Part shown: one piece after another, positions 34,401 through 48,358 of the stretch
How positions within the stretch are numbered: the stretch's first letter is position 1
How the letters are laid out: each line of letters begins with the position of its first letter
From: Campylorhamphus procurvoides
Lineage: Eukaryota; Chordata; Aves; Passeriformes; Dendrocolaptidae
Reading direction: 5' to 3'
DNA length: 64,000 nucleotides
NCBI GenBank assembly: GCA_013396655.1
Contig: WBMV01005149.1
Location: 1 to 64,000, forward strand
The notes under the pieces: generated by a model
Told to the model about the DNA's origin: nothing
Databases searched by the model: none
The model's input: the letters and a program-made list of their open reading frames with translations, nothing else
Translations under genes and position numbers: made by a program

Positions 34401-37400
34401 GTAAGTGACTCTGCTGGTTCTCTGCTCCTTTTTTCACCTCAACAGAGTATCCTCCTCTCCTTTCCAGCGTTAAAGAAGTTCTCAGTACCTGACCATGTGT
34501 TTCATTTTCTAACTTCTTTAGCTTTCCACTGGTGCTTTCCCATTGTTCCCAGTCCTGCCTCAGGGGGACACAGGGCAGCTGGGTCCTCACAACCTGCTTT
34601 GAATCTCTGGTTGCCCTCAAGACTGCAAAGAGCTGGAGAGAAGGGAGGGAACTGCCTGACAGCCCTTGCCAGAGCCTTCCTCCCCCTTCTCCTGGCCCCA
34701 TCTCCACCCAGCTCGCCCATTTTGTCCTCTCCTGCTCCTGCCTTTCAGGATCTGTCAGACAGTGGTGACCGTTGTCATGTTACTTTCTGGGGCTGGATTC
34801 CAAACAGCATCTGAAGAAAGAGTATTATGTTCCTCCTTCCCCTGAGTGAACCAGTTCCAGTTTAACACAGTTTTTATCTTTGCTGCCTTTCAATTCCTGC
34901 TTTAAAGAATGAAAAGGGGGAGGAAAAAAAAGAAAAAGTGAAAATCTTCAGCGCCTTGAATGTAATGTTCCTTGGACATGAAGGCTGATCGCTTGGGATC
35001 AGTGGGGAATAGACTTTTCCAGGCTGATTGAATTATGACTTTTTTTTCCTCCCCTGCAAAGCTGCTTGAAGCTGGTGAGGGCTGCTCTGGTCAGCGTAGC
35101 CCTTGACAGCTTTTCACGTAATCGCTCCCTTATCAGGGTTTATTACGATGGTGCCGTCACCGGGGATTGAATGGACCCACGACCTTTGGTTGCTGGGAGG
35201 TTTTTTGGAACAGTGCTTTCTGTCCTCTCTGCAGTAGGCCAGTGGGGGGGTGTGCCCTTGCCTCTCTCCTGAGTTTTGCTGGGTTCGTGCTTAATCCCTC
35301 TTTGCAGGGAGAAACTCTCATGTGCAGAAAGATAATGTTGTATTTTATTCTCTTTCATTTCATAAGCCTGGGAAGTGAGCTGGGCTCCGGGAGGTTCAGT
35401 GTAGGGCCAGAGCTTCAGTCTGAGCTGTTCTGAGGAGCAGGAACAGCGCAGTGTCTGGCAGCAGTGGACCTGCCACGAGCCTTTTGCCCAAGGAATTATC
35501 CAGGGCCCTACTTCGGTGTTGAAGGAGATGTTCTTGTGGGGTCACTGTGAGCACCCAGGGTCATTGGGTGCTGCTGGAGTCCACTGGACTCAGGGTGGCC
35601 TTGTTGGCTTGTGAAAGTGGGCATCAGGAATCTCCATTCCTGGCTCTTTGTGCAGTGGAGTCAGGACAGGGGATTCAGTGGAAAATCCAGTGTCAGGGCT
35701 CCAGGGTCTTGTTCTTGCCACTGTTTTGCTGTAACACTCCTGCTTGCACAGCCAGCAGCACAGCTTTGGAGGTGTGGAGGGAGAGCTGAGGTGTTTCTGT
35801 GCTTCTCTGTGTAAGGAGAGCCCTGACTGATCTCTTGTGATACTCAAGTGCCTGTGGAAACTGGGATCTGTTTTAATTCTATGTGTACACCAAGCCCTGT
35901 ATGCTCTTTGCTGGACTGGGCACTGCAGAATCAAGGCTTCTCAAAACTGTGGCTCTGTGACCTCAGCTCTTCTGTGGTTTTGGTTTTCCTGAGAAGAAAT
36001 GAGCATCTTGTCTGTCCATCGTCTCTGGGGCGAGGTTTGCTGGGAGATTACAGCAGCATTGGGAGATCCCATGTTCTGTCTGACTGTTGCCAAGCCCTTT
36101 TGGGGGAAATGTGTCCCCAGGAGGGGCTGGTGCTGGTCAGACACAGGAGACAGCAGCTGTGTGGCCTGAGGCCTGCTGCAATCTGGCACTGCTTTGCAGA
36201 CACCTTGCTGCTTGCAGCCAAGTTTCTCTCTCCTGTAGTTCTGCACCGTCCTTGGATCCTGAACCGTGAGGTTTTGTGTTCCTTTTCCTCTTACTGCTCA
36301 CAGATGTCCATGCAGGAGCTTTGCAGGTTGCCCAAGGTGGGGCTGCTCTTACCTGCTTGCTGTGGAGATGAAACTGGGGAGGTGTTGTCTCTTCTCTTGA
36401 CCTGGGGAGCAGGTCAGCCCCTCCCTGACCAGTGCCCTTGGGGGTGCTGCCCATTCCCAGTTGCTGGAGCTGCTCTGGGGCTGCTGCTGTGCCAGATGGT
36501 GATGAGTTAATAGCTCGTGGTTTTGGAGGGGGTCCTGAGTCCACCTGGAGAGATCCCGTCCCAGTGAGCAGCACCCGAGCTGGTCTGTGCCGCTCCCCAC
36601 TGAGCCTCACAAGCAGCAAACAGCTTTGTGTGTCACAACTGCAGAGCTGTGTGAGGAGCTGTCACTCTGTTCTGACAATGTCCTCTCCCATCAGATGGCC
36701 CTGGGCTCTGGCTCTGCCTCTCCCGTAATCCCTTGGCCGGTTGCCATTTGGCCACGGCGCTGACCCCATTTCCTGCCCTAATTCACCAGGGGGGCTGCCA
36801 AGGCCCTGCAGCCCCCGGGCACACTGGAGAGGGGAAACCCTGGGATGGTGGCTTTGGGAAGGCATCACAGGGAACAGCTCCCTGGGCAGCAAAGCTTGGG
36901 CTGAAAGCTGGGACCTGCTTCCTCTGCCAGTGCAGCACTGGAGGAGCTGTGGCCTCTGCAATCAAAGGACCATTAAAATACTTCCCTTATTTCAGAGGCT
37001 AATTGATCTCAGTCAGTGATTTAAATCTTTCTGTGGCAGGAGTGTTCTATTTAAAGGAAACTGCCATTTAAATTAAAAACCCAAAGCACCACACTATTTT
37101 CTGCTTGCTGTTCCTCCTTGGGAAGCTGAAGAGGACAATAATTGAAAGGTGTAATGCAGACATGTTCCTTCTCCCTTTCTTTGATTGCATATGGACACTC
37201 TCTTTGTTTCTTCTGTATGGGCAAGGGCAGCCATAGAACTGGAAATTGCTAATTCCATGATTATTTTCAGTGGTCTCATTAAATGGAAAGTATTTTGTTA
37301 AGGATTGTTTGTGGGGGTACCAGGAACTGGCATCACTGCAGGGAGTGAGGAGAGACCCCCCCCAGGAGCTGCACAGCCAATGAGACAGGTCTTGTGCCCC

Positions 37401-37625
37401 TTGGAGCTGATAGAAAACCACACAACAGAGACAGATGAGCCTGAATATGAGTCCAGGGAGGGGAAGAGTTTGCTGATGGACCTGGGCACAGCACCAAACC
37501 TTGGTGTTTCCTGTTCGTGCACCCAGCCTGGGCCATAAAACCTCTGTGGTGAGCACCCTAAAACACCTCATTTTGTGTGTGCGCAGATTCAGCCTCGTCT
37601 TGCTGGTGGAGCTGGGCAGGAGGGG

Positions 37626-37665
37626 CTGTGCTGTGCTGTGCTGTGCTGTGCTGTGCTGTGCTGTG
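37626..37665. repeat. (CTGTG)8 pentanucleotide repeat
   Basis: Eight perfect CTGTG units within the 17-kb PTPRS intron. Confidence 0.97.
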
Positions 37666-40600
37666 CTGGGCAGGGGCAGCTGCCTGGGGGCTGAGGGCAG
37701 TGCTTGGGTCCTCTCGCCCTTCTCTGCCACCCGAAGGAACAACGTGCCCGCTCTAAGTGCTCCTCAGCTGCAGATAAAAAGCCACTTACTGTATAGAAAT
37801 GTGCTCATTTTTCTGAGTGGAATCAGCACGCTGGCTGTTCCAAAGTGGATTTTTCTCATTGATTAAACCTTTGTGCTTTACAATAGCACTTTGCTAATTG
37901 GTACTTTGCATACACAGAAGGCTGGTGTGTGGCTCTCTCCACCCCAGCAAAGATTTAATAGCAGCAAATGTTACTTATTATTTAGGTTTCCTTCCTTTTA
38001 TAAATCATGGTATATAACTCTTTACTAGCACACTCTGAAGTATTACCATAAATAATTAAATCTAAATTGCAATTGACAAAATAAAAGAAGAAAGCCCCTT
38101 TTATGATGCATTACCCTGGCTTTCTTCCCTTTTAATTGCTCCTGCTCCTTCATTAATTTGCAGAACACAGGAATTCATGAGAGATGCGAGTTGGGGGGGC
38201 TCTTGTGCTTCATGAGCATCCGTGGGGCTGGGAGGAGGCAGCTGCCAGGGTTGCACTGTGGGCAGGATGGGAATGTGTGGTGGGATGGGAGAGGAGCTCC
38301 TGTAGGTCCATGGTGAGGCTGGCAGAGCGGAGAGCTGGTGCCATGGAAAGAGGTGTGTGATGTGGAAGGTGTCTGCTCCTCCTGCAAGGTGTAGGGGCTG
38401 CTGGCAGCACAGCTCGGTGTGCTGGGATCCTGATCACAGCCACTGCCAGGTGGATCTGACTCCTCTCCCGAGTGGTGCCTCCCGTGCTCCCATTCCCAGG
38501 GGATTAGCCTCTGCCTCAGCTCACAGCTTTTAGTTCTGGAGGTCTCAGCTTTGATCTGCTGTTGGCCAAGACAGCAGTTGTCAGATAAGATGGTAGTAAA
38601 AATCAAGGAGGCTCCATCTTAGGACTTGATAGACATGTTAAGTCAACATCAGTGGGAAGGGAATTGCTCTCCACAGCTGGAGAAGGCTGCTCCAGTTTCA
38701 GGTGCTTGAGATGGATCCTGACAACTCTACAGTCCTGAGAGAAGGGAGATGGTGAAATGTGGTGAGGCTGAGCTGTCTCATGGTTTGTGTCGCAGCCCCC
38801 AGTTGCCTCTGGCCCCCCAGAATGGCACTGAGCCTGCTGGGGACTGAAAAGCTGGGGGGAGGCTGCAGAAAGGCTTTTTCTCCTTGCTGGGTGGGTTGGA
38901 GGGGAAGCAGAATTTCAGGTGGGAACATAGAGGAGGTTGTGTAGTCGCTGGGTGGGTGGTGGAGTTTCTCCCGGGGTTGCACATTGTTCCTGCAGCGAGT
39001 AGAGTCCAGTGATGAGCAAGGGGAAGGCAGCAGCTAAATTGCATCCTCCAGAAGGCAGAGATCCCTGCTTCCCTCCCAGATCCACTTGCTGATCGTGTAC
39101 CCCATGCACCAGTTGCCTTTGTAGCCAGGAGACACCTTGCTGTCCTTGTTTCCTGAATTGCCCTTCTCCGTCTGCCAGCTGTGATCCAGGCTGTGGTTGC
39201 TGAGGGTTCTGGGCTGGTTGTTGTCTCGCTCAAGGACACTGAATTAAGCTTCTGTGTCACCTTGTTTAAGTGCCTGATTAAATTAAACCTTGCCTGACTG
39301 GATGGAGTGATGTATCTCTTTTCTTTTTCTTTTCTGGAAATTGGAAAGTTTGTGTCTTCTGTGGGACCTGGAGAGGAAATCAATCATCTGTGGAAAGAGC
39401 TTCCTCAGGCAGGGGGGGCTGTCAGTGCCCGGGTCTCAGCTGTGCCCCACACTCTGCATGCTCATTGCATTCATCTCTGCTGAGGAGCACCTGGGGACAG
39501 TGACAGCCACGGCTGTTTGGGGCCCAGCCATGGGTGTCTCCTGGTGAAGGATCTTTTCCCAACTGGAGGTTCTTGTGCTCGGCTTCATTAGATGGTTAAG
39601 TTAGGGGAAAAGAGCATCTGTTTGTTGTGTAAACAAAGCTGCTGGTGTGAAAGTGTCACCTGCAGAGCATTTGTGATGGAGGAAATGTCTCTGTTCACCA
39701 TGCCTGGGTGTCACAAGCGGGGCTGTTCCTCTGTGTTGGGCTTTGCCAGGAGGCCAAGGCTTGTTCTTTGTGACTTTTGCCCTTGGTTGTCCTTCTCACC
39801 CCGACAGTTCTTGTACATGGTGCCAGGAAAGGCAGGGTTTTCCTGGTGTCTCACTCAGACCCCGGGTCACATCAGCTTGCCATCTGTCTGGCAAGGCCTG
39901 TGTGCTCATGTCTTTTCAAGACCAACAAAATACAAATCTCCTGGGTCACTGAAGGGGATCTGTGAGGGTATTCCCACCCTCTCTGTGGCCTGGCAAGTGC
40001 AATATTATTCTTAGAAGGCAAGCAGAGTGTTTGTCAAGGACGCCCGACCAGAGGAATGTCGTTCCTCGGTGTGTGGGATGGAATCTGGGCTCGAGTTGGC
40101 CTGGGAGACACAATCTCCCAAGAACAGTTTTATTTACTCTCTACCACTCTTCCCCTCCAGTCAAGGATGTTCTCTTGCAATGTAATTGGTCCCAGTTCCC
40201 ACCTTAGGAAGCTCTGATGTTCCCTGCACTGCAGCTGCCTTTAATTTTTTGAGGATTGTTAAAAGTTGATGAAAATAGTCACGTTTGATACCATCTGCTG
40301 TGTGCAAGGAGCGAGGTGGTGTACGAGCTGAGGGCCAAGGGCTGCCACAGGAGGTGGGAATGTCCTCACTCTTGCAACTGCACCTTCTCAGCCCTCCTTT
40401 TGCTTGTCTAGATTGGCTTTTTTGGGCAAGGACTGCTCTTGCCATGGAGTTGTCTTGTGTAATTAGTCCCGGTCTTGAGCTGGGGATCTGTCCTGGTTAA
40501 ACCACGCCAGGTTCTCCTCCTGCAAATGCTAAACACTCATGTTGGGCTTTGGCAGAGGAGCCTCCTGCTCCATCCAAGGGCACAGCAGATACCAGAGTGA

Positions 40601-43600
40601 CTGTGGAAGAGACTGTGGAAGAGATCACAGCCACCTCAGACCTGAGGAGTGCCAGGAGAGAGCAGGATAAATATATTCTGGATGTCTACTGCAAAGGCTT
40701 TGCAAGGGGATATTGGAATGAATGATTTAAACAGTTGACACGAGGGACTGGGGGTTGACCTGTTTTCACAGTGAGAATTTTGAGCATGTCCCATCTTGGT
40801 TTTGCAGACATGAAACATTGCTGCTTCATACGAGCCTGGTGGAAACAAGCACTGCTCGTTTCATCTGCCATGCACAGAATCATTTCTGTTTCCTTTTGAG
40901 GCTGAGAGGAAAAGCAAAGCTTTAAAGTAGGAAAAAAAATAAATAGAAGGAGCTGCAACTGGTTTAGCATTCTACAAAGTTTCTCTGAGTCCTCCAAATC
41001 TTTAATTGACTCAGGAGCATAAAATTGAGAAGGGGAGAGAGGGAGAGAGTGTGTGGAGTGGCGCGAGTGATTTGAATAATTTATTGTCCTTTGAAGTTGC
41101 AAGAGAAATTTCAGCTGCCTTGGGGAGTAATTTCTCCCCCTTCTGAAAGGGTTTCTCCTTATTTTAAACTCATTCAGAGGCTGATAGTTTTGCATTTTCT
41201 GCATAATTAATGAGCATAGCTCCCCCCACTCTCACACAACCTCTAAAGAATGGTGCGGTGATGAAACTTGGTGGTTTTTTTAATTAATAAAGTCATATTA
41301 ATTTGGCTGTGTCCTCTTTCTTCCTCACTTCCGTTGGAATTCATGGATTTATTCATAAATCAGTCTGAGCATGCTGCTAAGTTTTAAAAATCTTTAGCCT
41401 GGACTTTGATTTGTTTGAATGGATTTCTAAAATGGTGATGTAGGTTTTTTCAGCTCAGCTCCAAGATCACCTTGAGGGTGGTTCCAGTGATTTCCCAGCG
41501 AGCCAGGCAGATCCTTCAGCTCTCGGTTCTCTTTGGCTGGGGAGGACCTGCTTGATTTTGGGGGCTTTCTGTGTGTGTTATTTCTGTATGAGTGCTATGA
41601 AATGCCCCTTTCCTTCTAAGATCTGCTAATTGTGGCTAATCCCAGTAGCTGCCACTTGAGGGGTTTGCCTTTTCCTGATGGAAGGGGAAGGGATCTTTCC
41701 TGGAAGGGCTGCAGGACAGTCTTCTGGCAAGGAGCTGTCCTTTGGCAGGTGTCAAACACGGACAGAAACCTGTCCTGCTCCAGAAGAGCTCACCTTCCTC
41801 AATTCCTGTCTCAGCTGGAAGAGTTCAAGGCATTGTTGCTGCTGCTTGTCCGTGTTTCCATTTCTCTCCCGCTCGTGTCTTACACTGTTTTTCTGGCTGG
41901 CTGAGTCTCGTTATCCCAAAGCTGAATTCATCACATTCCACTGCTGTCAGTTCACAGCAGTGCTGTTGGGTTCTCCCTTTTTTGATTCTTTTATGTTGAT
42001 GTGCCCACTGCAAATCTGAGTGTTGAGTAGTGTTGTTCAGAGACAGAAATGGTAGTGACTCGTGTGGTAGGAGTCAAAGTTCATCACTGTTAAAGCTTGT
42101 GTTCATCCATTAGTCATGGCTTTATTAGGTTTGGGGTTCTTGTTTTCCAGATCTCCCATCTCAAGCTTCCTCACCATCCCAGTCTCAATATGGATAAGCA
42201 ATGCAGGCTTAAAATATACTGTTAAGTGTTTCAAGCTTATATATCCAGAATCTCCTTTTGTTCCACAGAAAATGTGGGCTGAAGTCTCTTACCAGAGGTC
42301 AGGTAGGAATGGTGCAACAAACTTTTGAAAATACCCCAAATTCTGTGCTCTAGGAATTGCACCTTTCCCTGCTCTTGTAGGCCAGGAGCCTTCTTCTCTT
42401 GCCTGAAGGGAAGAAGCAGACAACAGCTAGTAAGTGGAAGTAATACAGCTTTTATTTACAGGATTAAGAGAGCAGAGCTTTATCAGATGATATTTTATTT
42501 GCCTGGTGTGCCTTTCATCCCCAAATGATCCCTATATGCACACATGAGCTGGCAAATCTTGCCTGGGCTCATCCATCCTGTGATCTCGTGCCTGTGGAGC
42601 TGCAGCCCCTCCCGAGCTGGGGATGCAGGAGAGGCCTTAGCTGTGTGTTTCCAGCCTGCAGAGCTCAGTGTCACATCCCTGCCCCAGGGTCAGTGCTGAT
42701 CTCCCTGCTCTGTCCTTGGGGCTCCCAGCTCTCCTCTCTCTGCAGGACCAGGAGCTGCAGAGCTTGTAGCGGTTTGTTGTCCCCGCTGTGCCCACTCTGC
42801 TGTCACTTTGTGGTGCTGCAGGACTGAGGCTGGGCTGTATCAAGATGGCATGGCCCCCTGCCAGCTGCATCTGGGCTCCTTGAGCATTTTCTTGTTACAG
42901 GCTTGGCCCATAGGAGATGGTTTTCATGTTCTGGTATCCCCCATGGACTTTGATTCTTTAGTGACTCAAACAGAGCAGTGGAAGTTGAGCAAAGAGCCAA
43001 ATCCTTTCTGGCTGGATCTTTCCTAAGTAGGTGGTGAATCAGGCTGCTCCAGGATGCCAGTAGCAATGACATGGTTTGCAGTAGAAGCTGTCTTAGCAAC
43101 TTGGCAGGGGCAGGGAGAGCTCCCTACTTCAAGCTTCTGATTGCAAACAACCTGGGATTGCTGTCATGACATTGATGGACAAGGGGCCCTCATTAAGTTG
43201 CCAGGACAGCTCCTTGGGTCTGTGCCTCTGCTCTGGGTTGTTATGCCTTGTTATGTGGACAGATACAGCAGGAGATGTTGTTAGAGCACTCGTGTACCCC
43301 CAGGGTCCTGTTGCTGAGGCCACGTGTGCTCCTGTGTTTGCTGGAGCTTCCTGGCTGATCCAGGGCTGCCATCCTCCATGACTGCAGTGCTCACCTCCTT
43401 CAGCTCTTTCTGGTCACAGGGAGCAGCTTCCTTCTGTCTTGTGGTGCTGGAAGATGGAGAATCCTGGCCAGAGGTCCATCTGCATTCCCATGGACTTTGC
43501 CCCTTGGTTTGTCTGTGCCCAGGAGGGAAGGTGAAGGCAGAGAGCAGCATTTGGGTACCTGCAGTGTTCACCATCCCAGCTGGTAAGAGAAGGAGGTGGG

Positions 43601-45540
43601 GAAGCTGAAGTACAGGAGGAGGCTCTTTGTGGAGTGTGGCCACAGAATGCACTGGAAAGCAAACTCAGTCCTGCATCTTGCAGATCACATTCCCTCCTGC
43701 ACATATTCCATACACTGCCAAGGGCTGTCTCTTTGCCATCCTTTTGTGCCTCACGGGCAGGGTCTTGTTCTGATGTTGGGCTCCCTGCTGTGTTTGCTGT
43801 CTTTCCCTCCCAAACACAGACCCCCCAAATGTTAATCCTTCATTTCTCATTCATTGAACACAAGCCCAGGTGATGCTCTGGGCTTGCCCCATGCCACAGC
43901 TCTCACAGGATGAGAGTCCCTAGAGAACAGGGACATGTCCCTGTCCTGTCCCTGTGCCAAGGTGCCAGTCACTGGAGCTGGGACTGATCCATGGCAGTGA
44001 CAAATACCCTTTTTGCTATGGAGAGAGGTGGATCCTTTCCATGCATAGGGATGTGTTATGGTAGCCTGGAGGATTCCTGCTGAAACGGGATGGCTTCATC
44101 CTAGCGCTGTTCCCATGTGATAAGGAACAGTCCCATCCCTGAAAACCAGCAGTTTAAATAGACCAGAAGGAAGGATTATGCTTTCCCTCCAGCAGGCAGG
44201 ATAACGTGGTTTTTCTCACCTTGGATGTCAGAACTAGGAATAGATTTCTGGTAGCCTCAGTCTCCTCCTGCCTCAGTGCTGCAGGCTTGTACCTCCTCTT
44301 CCAAAGGGTCTGTATCCCAGTGCATTGCAAATAGGAGCTTGAAGGCTGTCTGGATGTGCCAGATCCCCAAAATTCCAAGCCTGATGGTTAGAACAGCTTG
44401 GCATGGTGCTGGTTATGAAGGGTCTGCTGCTTTATCCTGGCCTGGGGGAAGAGGTGGGAGCTGGCAGCACAGGCAGGTGTTGGACAGCCAGGGTGGTTAA
44501 AGGGGTGTTAAGGGAGCACTTCACCTGCCTCACCCATTCTCTGTTTGTATGAACTTCTGTGCTGGGTCACATCCTTCACTGCTGTCCTCCCTTCTCTGGA
44601 GCCTTTCAGGAAAGGAGAAGGGAGAGTCTTCCAGGGGACATTTGCCTGTGTCTGACAGGGAACAGCCTGCACTCCCCTGTGGTAGCCCAGGTTTTCTGCA
44701 GCAGGGAAGGGCTTTGGTGGCTCAGCAGCAGGGGAATAGCAAGGTGGAAGGATTTCACTTCTCAGAAAATGTCCTCGATCTTTTTTTACCTTCTTTGCCC
44801 AACCTTGCCAGTCCTGTCTCCCTGAGGGGAGCCAAGAGCTGCTGACAGTAAGAGGAAGTCTCTGTCTAAAGCCTATAATTATCCTGTCTGCCTTCCCAGA
44901 AAAGGCCAGTTGGGGAGCGAGCGTGCTCTGGTTCCACAGCCCAGCCCTGCCTTCTCCTGCCTCCCCAATTACTGCTTAATGGACTTTTTATGATGATAAG
45001 AAGACTGGGTTGGGGAGGAGTTATTGACAGGGAAATGGAATATAATTCACTCCCTGTTTGTTTGTTCTGTCAGAAAACCCTCATTTTAATTTTATTTGTG
45101 AGGCACTGAGAAACAGCCCTTGGAAAGAAAAAGTGCAAAACCTGTCAGTAAAACCGTGGATTTTGTGGGGACTGAGTCTCTCAGGACTTCTCTGAGGGGT
45201 GATTCAATCTTGTGGAGTGTCTCCATAGAGACTCCTCCCCAGTCCTGTGCCCAGTTTGCAGCTCTCACTCTTCTCCTGAGGAAAAATGTGAATTCTGGAG
45301 CTGTCTTCCTTCCCTCTTCCCCTCTCACAAGCTCCCCCACTCCCTAATGCCACTGCCTTGGAATACGGACCCATTCCAAACAGCGCATTCTTGCTCCCCA
45401 CTCTCCATCTGTCTCAAATTTGGCTGCTCTCTCCTGTTTTCATCTGCTCTGTGGTTTGTCTCCTCCATCTAGTCTTCATTTCCTTGCTCTGGCTTCGAAC
45501 ACCTCCCTTCTCTCCAGCTTGCTCCAGTTCTCTTGCACAG

Positions 45541-45625
45541 AGTTGTGGAATATCCTGACTTGGAAGGGGCCCACAAGGATCATCAAAGTCCAACTCGTGG
45601 CCCTGCTCAGGTCAGCCCCAAGAAT
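45541..45625 (-). mobile_element. CR1 LINE 3' fragment, antisense
   Basis: The plus strand reads gttgtggaatatcctgactt, ggaaggggcccacaaggatc and atcaaagtccaactcgtggc. This is the reverse complement of the tail subfamily seen in sense at 11725. Confidence 0.85.
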
Positions 45626-46677
45626 GTACCATTTTCCCTGTTCATCTCTTCTCATTCCCACTGATTTTTCCATCCTTTCTACCTTCTGCTCCGTGTTTTG
45701 TCTCCTGGTTCAGTGGTGTGACAGAGCTGCTCCTCTGCACCCCCACACTGTCCCCAGATGCTCCGCTCTGCCATCCCATCCCTCCAAGGCATGACATGGA
45801 TCTGTGTGCAGACAGACCACAGCAGCACGTGTGTGGCAAACACACTTAAAGCAGCAAACAAGCACTGCGAGCATGGCTGGACCCCAATCCCACAGTCCTG
45901 GCAGGGTTTTCAGGAGGGGAGATGAAAGCACAACCACCCAGGGCTGTGGTCAGGGAGTACCTTGGGCTCCTTCTCCGATTGTGAGCGCGTCAGCAGTCGT
46001 GGAAAAGGGAGATGGAGTTTCACTAGATCAGCAGAAAGGTTCAGCCCAGAAACCAAAGGAAGAGAGAGGAGGGGGGTTTAACCCTGTGCATGGCAGTGGA
46101 GCACCATCTGATCCCTTTCCAGTGGCTCTGGAAGTTACTGGGGGGTGAGAAATAACAGGGAGAGATGTCTCATTCCAAGTGGTATGAACTGGTTGTTGGA
46201 AGATTCCGGTGCATTCGTCTGGCTTTTGATTTTTATTTTCTCCCCCTGAGAAGTACCTGTTGGAGAAGGTCTCTGAGTTCTCTCTAGTGGTGTTTTTGAG
46301 GTTATTGTGTTTGTATCTCAGTCTTCAGAGGCTGCAGCTGTGTTCAGTGCCACCTGGGGTGCTGAGTGCTGAACAGATCTGTTCTGAGACCATCCCTGCT
46401 CCAAACTGTGTGTAGTGTCTAGACCAAGACAGACAGGCAGGTGTGAGAAATGAGGGTTGTCACCTCTGCTGTCTGTGCCAGCCTGAGGAGTGGGGAAGGG
46501 CGAGTTCCCAAGGTCAGCCGAGTCTGCACCAGAGCCAGAGAGCTGAGTACCACTTATGGCAACCATGTGGAGCCTGGAAGAGCAGACTGGTTTGTGCCAC
46601 TAACACAGAATAACAGGGACCATGAACGACTTCACGGTCTCATCTTTTACCTTTGCTTTGCAAGGTGGAGGTGCATC

Positions 46678-46692
46678 TGTGTGTGTGTGTGT
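46678..46692. repeat. (TG)n microsatellite
   Basis: About seven TG units, then an interrupted continuation. Confidence 0.9.
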
Positions 46693-48292
46693 TTGTGCAC
46701 AAAAAAGGCTGAATTTCCATCTGCTGGATGTTTTTGGGCGAGGATAAAGGTTGTCACTGGCAAACATGCCCTGAGTGTGTGCTGCAGCGTGGGCACACTC
46801 ACAGTGGTGGGCAAATCCACGGGGACACGTCAGGCTCAGCACCCTGGGGCTGCCTGCTGAAGGTCAGTGGGAACGGTGGGCAAAAGGATGGCTGGGAGTG
46901 TGTGTAGGAAGAGTCATAAACTGGCCAAGTGGCAGGAAAATGGCCTTCCTGCTGTGCCCTTGCTTCTGCTCTGGTTTCTGAGGCACGCTGGGGTAGAGCC
47001 GAGAGCTGCTCCTTCCCTGGGGGGGATAATGAGGGTTTACTCAGGGCAGGAGGAGGAGGAGGAGCTGGGAGCGGCGCTTTGTCGGCAGGACAGGCGCGTG
47101 GGCTGCCACGGGGCTGGCAGCGGGACCAGCGCTCCCAAAATGGAAGCAAAACCTTTGCAAAACCAGTTTTTGGAGCTGGCTTGCTTTTGTCCCCGTGGAT
47201 TGCTGGGGCTGTGGGCGAGAGGCCCTTTCAGCCAGGCTCCTGCCGCTCTGCACTGCGGCCACATGGAAGAACATCCCGAGATGTTTGTCCTCAGTTGTGC
47301 TCCATTGCTGGGGTGCTTTCCTGAGGGTGGCACGAGGTGGTGGCGGGTGTTGAGCACAGAGGGGAGTTCTGCCATCTGAAATCAGCACCAGGTCCCTGCT
47401 GTGGGGCTGGAAATGAGGGGAGAGAGCTGGGATAGGGGCCAGGAGGGTGGGGAGGTACAGAGGCACCACAGTGCCCTGCACACTTCCCATCCCTCCCAAA
47501 ACTGGGGCACATAATACAGTGATGTGGTCAGGGACCATCCTCCAGCCTTTCCTTGGCACTTGTGGGGCCAGACAGACCTGTTACTGTGCTGGTGGCACCT
47601 CCAGGCCTGTGGGAGTGGGTCAAAGGGGATGTGTTGTCCCTGTCCTCGTGGGAGCAGCGCTCTGCTTGGACTGCCCAAAGCTGGCAGGAGCAGCTCAGGA
47701 GGGGCAGCAGTTTTGTGGCTGGAGGAAGCTGATCCTGCCTTTGTGTGGTTTGTGAGGCTCAGTGACCTCCTGGTCCCTCTGTATGCAGTGCCACAGGAGG
47801 GACACCCAGCTCTGGCCAGGCTTGGGGAGGGCAGCAGAGGGACTGTGCTGCATGTTCATAACTGGCTTTTTCTTTTCCTTCCCCTCATCCCACTCCCACA
47901 GCTGTCAGCTCTGATATGTGGAGCTCATTTGTGCTACTGCCACTCTCCCACCCCTCAGATCACCCCTGGGTTCTCCATCCCTCTCTGTGTCTTTGGCATT
48001 TGATGTTTCAGACAGGCATATGGTGGCCGGCCTGTCTCCCTGGCTGCTCGTCCATCACCCACTATTCACCATGGCAGCCGTTCCCGAGGGACATTTGGGT
48101 TTAAAGGCTGAGATGTCCCCTCCTTTCCCCCACTCCTACATCCTTCCAGCTTCCTTGCTGCAAAGCTGCTCAGCCTGTTGTGTCATCTGGGTATCGTTAA
48201 CAGGGAGATGTTGGGCTGCTTTTTACATGACTGGGTTCGAAGAACTTTTCCTGCTTTGGTGGCACATGAAAGAAGAAAGGAGGGGAGGGGAG

Positions 48293-48358
48293 GGGTGGGC
48301 TTTAAGGTCCCTTCCAACTCGGGCCATTTTGTGATTCTGGGATTGATTCTGTGAGTCT
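48293..48358 (+). mobile_element. CR1 LINE 3' fragment, sense orientation
   Basis: It reads gtgggctttaaggtcccttc, caactcgggccattttgtga and a tail of two ttctg-type repeats. It is a very short copy of about 65 bp. Confidence 0.8.

Noticed and set aside
35848..36510. 220-codon open frame on the plus strand in the 17-kb intron
   Set aside because: Cysteine- and leucine-rich translation without a motif, no start context or polyadenylation context, and inside a PTPRS intron.
48228..48250. tRNA B-box-like ggttcga
   Set aside because: No matching A box, no acceptor stem and no cloverleaf around it.
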